Shown here in pieces: positions 62,053-64,000 of a stretch of DNA of 64,000 nucleotides (the first letter of the stretch is position 1; every line of letters begins with the position of its first letter). The stretch lies in assembly GCA_029287915.1 (NCBI GenBank), contig JARFQE010000023.1:1-64000 (forward strand), given 5' to 3'. The position numbers were made by a program, and so were the translations under genes. This stretch comes from Arenicellales bacterium (lineage in GTDB: Bacteria; Pseudomonadota; Gammaproteobacteria; BMS3Bbin11). The notes beneath the pieces are model-generated. The model ran no database searches. It was not told where the DNA came from and saw only the letters and a list, made by a program, of their open reading frames with translations.

Positions 62053-64000
62053 TTGAACGACCGAGGTGTTATCATTATCATTGATGATGATGTAAGCAGT
62101 GTCAACGTTCTACAAGAGCTCCTTATTAACGATGGATACGATGTCGAGTGGAAAGCCAGCGGCATGCAGGCACTTGAGTTCATCGCGGTAAATGAACCTA
62201 ATCTTGTAATGTTGAGTGACCACCTGTCGGATACAGATCCGTTCAAACTTCTCGACAGATTAAAGGAAATCAAACAGGCGCGAGATATACCGGTGATCCT
62301 GATGGCCACTGGTGACGACGCCGAGACCCGGCTAAAAGTACTCCAGTCAGGCGATGACCTGATCGTCAAGCCGTTCGACACGCGCGAAGTCCTGGCAAGG
62401 ATTGAGCGACAGGTCACCGTCTCTAAAGTGCGCATGGCCCTGCGTGAATCCGAGGCGAAGTTCAGGTCAGTTATGGAGTCGGCGATTGACGCCATCATCT
62501 CCAGCGATGCTGAGGGTAATATTCGTTCGTGGAACAGTGCGGCAATGGCGCTGTTTGGATTCACCGAGGCTGAGGTTATAGGACATCCTATTGATATGAT
62601 CATTCCTGACCGCTACAAAGAAAGTCATCGGCAGGGAATAAAAAGGGTGAGTTCAGGAGGTCCCAGCCATGTTATCGGTAAGACTGCCGAGCTCGCCGCT
62701 ATCCGCAAGGATGGATCAGAGTTTCCTGTCGAGCTGTCGCTTGCTACGTGGTTCCTCGATGACGAACGTTACTACACCGGCATCATCCGTGATATCAGCG
62801 AGAGAAAACAAGCCGAACAGAAGTTCAGGTCAGTCACCGAATCCGCAATCGACGCGATCATCTCGGCTGACAACATAGGTAATATCATCAGCTGGAACAA
62901 GGCGGCTACACGCATCCTGGGCTATTCCGAAGAAGAGTCGGTTGGCCAGCGTCTTGAGATGATTATACCGGAGCGCTTTCACGAGGCACATCGCAATGGC
63001 ATGGCAAGATTTACTGCCACAGGAGAAGGCCACGTCATTGGTACCACAGTAGAACTGTTCGCACGCAAGAAAAACGGTGATGAGGTGCCTATAGAGCTCT
63101 CGCTGTCCACCTGGACAGTCCGTGATGAACGCTATTACACCGGTATCATCCGTGACATCGGTGAACGCAAACGGGCAGAACAAGCCCTTATCCTGAGCGA
63201 GCAGACTCTACGTGACAGGACCGAGGAATTACAGAAGAAAAACAGGGTGCTGAAAAAAACATTAAAGCGGCTAAACGATATGCAAAACCAGTTAATCATC
63301 CAGGAAAAAATGGCCTCGTTGGGTAAGCTTAGTGCCGGCATGGCACATGAGTTGAATAATCCTGCAGCAGCTGCACAGCGTGGTGCTGCACAACTGCAGG
63401 CGACATTTGCTAAATGGCAAAGCATCCTGCTGAAAATGGGACTTCTGAACCTTGACAAGACACGTGTCGCGAAGATGATAGAACTCGATAGTAAAATTAA
63501 GGAACGCGCGCGGAAGCCTGCAGAATTGAACGCCCTGATGCGCAGTGATCAGGAAGAAGCCATCGAGGAATGGCTGCAGGAGCGAGATATCGATACTGCA
63601 GGAGAACTGGCACCTGCGCTTGTCAACCTCGGATATGATCAAATAGAGCTGGAGGAACTGACAAAGGTTTTCAATGCAGAGCAGTTTGCCATGGTTATTG
63701 AATGCTTGAGTTTCAAACATGAGATCTACAGTCTTGTGTCCGAAATCGGCCTTGGAACCAATCGTATCGTTGAAATAGTTAAAGCACTAAAAACCTATAC
63801 CTACATGGACCAGGCGCCGGTTCAGTCAGTAGATGTACGAAAAGAACTGGATAACACTTTGATCATTCTTCACAACAAACTGAAGAGAGGTGTCACTGTT
63901 GTCAGGGAATATGCCAGTGATCTGCCGGTCATTGAGGCGTACGCAAGCGAATTGAACCAGGTGTGGACAAATATCATCGACAACGCTATCGACGCCATGG
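62053..64000 (+). CDS. hybrid sensor histidine kinase, receiver-PAS-PAS-HisKA (partial)
   Basis: At least 649 residues; it runs off the right edge. The start is probably TTG at 62053, 5 nt after GGGAGG; an in-frame ATG at 62035 is possible. Residues 1-120 are a receiver domain with the acidic pocket D11-D13 and Lys in VKPFD, but Ser55 replaces the phospho-accepting Asp (LVMLSDHLSD). Two near-identical PAS domains start at residues 136 and 257. HisKA has His432 in GMAHELNNPAAAAQR. An insertion of about 130 residues follows, and the N-box (NIIDNAIDAM) reaches the window end. Stimulus unknown. Confidence 0.88.
   Translation, partial: MNDRGVIIIIDDDVSSVNVLQELLINDGYDVEWKASGMQALEFIAVNEPNLVMLSDHLSDTDPFKLLDRLKEIKQARDIPVILMATGDDAETRLKVLQSGDDLIVKPFDTREVLARIERQVTVSKVRMALRESEAKFRSVMESAIDAIISSDAEGNIRSWNSAAMALFGFTEAEVIGHPIDMIIPDRYKESHRQGIKRVSSGGPSHVIGKTAELAAIRKDGSEFPVELSLATWFLDDERYYTGIIRDISERKQAEQKFRSVTESAIDAIISADNIGNIISWNKAATRILGYSEEESVGQRLEMIIPERFHEAHRNGMARFTATGEGHVIGTTVELFARKKNGDEVPIELSLSTWTVRDERYYTGIIRDIGERKRAEQALILSEQTLRDRTEELQKKNRVLKKTLKRLNDMQNQLIIQEKMASLGKLSAGMAHELNNPAAAAQRGAAQLQATFAKWQSILLKMGLLNLDKTRVAKMIELDSKIKERARKPAELNALMRSDQEEAIEEWLQERDIDTAGELAPALVNLGYDQIELEELTKVFNAEQFAMVIECLSFKHEIYSLVSEIGLGTNRIVEIVKALKTYTYMDQAPVQSVDVRKELDNTLIILHNKLKRGVTVVREYASDLPVIEAYASELNQVWTNIIDNAIDAM

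Noticed and set aside
62022..62603. 193-codon open frame on the minus strand
   Set aside because: Antisense to the sensor kinase, which has clear receiver and PAS domains; Ser/Leu-rich shadow translation.

Overview
The window comes from a gammaproteobacterium. Three conserved chromosomal blocks place it there: the secG-tRNA-Leu-nuo-tRNA-fMet block, the surE-pcm-yqaA-nlpD-rpoS block, and the thrS-infC-rpmI-rplT-pheS-pheT-ihfA-merR-tRNA-Pro block. A tusA-dsrE2 pair and a secreted rhodanese are what sulfur-oxidising gammaproteobacteria typically carry, so a sulfur-oxidising lineage is likely. No dsrAB, sox or apr genes are present to prove it. By eye the base composition is moderate and fairly uniform, with visibly GC-richer coding after about 59.9 kb.

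Layout. 0-15.3 kb: initiator tRNA, two PEGA-type lipoproteins, then the complete 14-gene nuo operon (NuoA to NuoN, respiratory complex I), all on the minus strand, with a recognisable promoter and a short upstream reading frame before nuoA. 15.4-21.7 kb: tRNA-Leu, secG, tpiA, glmM, folP, ftsH, rlmE (minus). 21.8-28.1 kb: yhbY (plus), a membrane protein, greA, carB, carA (minus) and a small Mth938-like protein (plus). 28.2-32 kb: rpoS, nlpD, yqaA, pcm, surE (minus), the stationary-phase/repair cluster. 32.1-33.8 kb: moaC and a DAHP synthase (plus). 33.8-41.7 kb: tRNA-Pro, merR-like gene, ihfA, pheT, pheS, rplT, rpmI, infC, thrS, tRNA-Val (minus), the translation cluster. 42-49 kb is the accessory part: a GAF/HD-GYP protein, an OmpA-like protein, a secreted rhodanese with a tiny secreted Cys-ended partner, a divergent sigma-54 activator, dsrE2-tusA and a TetR regulator. 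49-59.7 kb: dapB, a Lon-like protease, YoaA helicase, rfbD, rfbC, thiG, thiS, a hydrolase and fumC (minus), and purU (plus). 59.8-64 kb: a CPA2 antiporter (minus) and the start of a large sensor kinase (plus) that runs off the window.

The most interesting part is 44.4-48.9 kb. The rhodanese operon has a near-consensus -24/-12 (sigma-54) promoter. It is divergent from, and next to, a PAS/AAA+/Fis-type activator whose PAS domain carries a Cys/His cluster, and dyad-symmetric sites lie between the two. This looks like a self-contained, sensor-controlled periplasmic sulfane-sulfur module. Beside it, cytoplasmic TusA and DsrE2 sit under a TetR repressor with a clear family of TGACCG-N2-CGGTCA operators. 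The functional link between the two modules is an inference.

Other points worth checking are an ATC start codon for infC, a translationally coupled leader peptide before nuoA, terminator-like hairpins in the carA and pheS leaders, an initiator tRNA with a U1.U72 mismatch, and a kinase receiver domain that has lost its phospho-accepting Asp. No rRNA, CRISPR array, insertion sequence, prophage or attachment site was seen.
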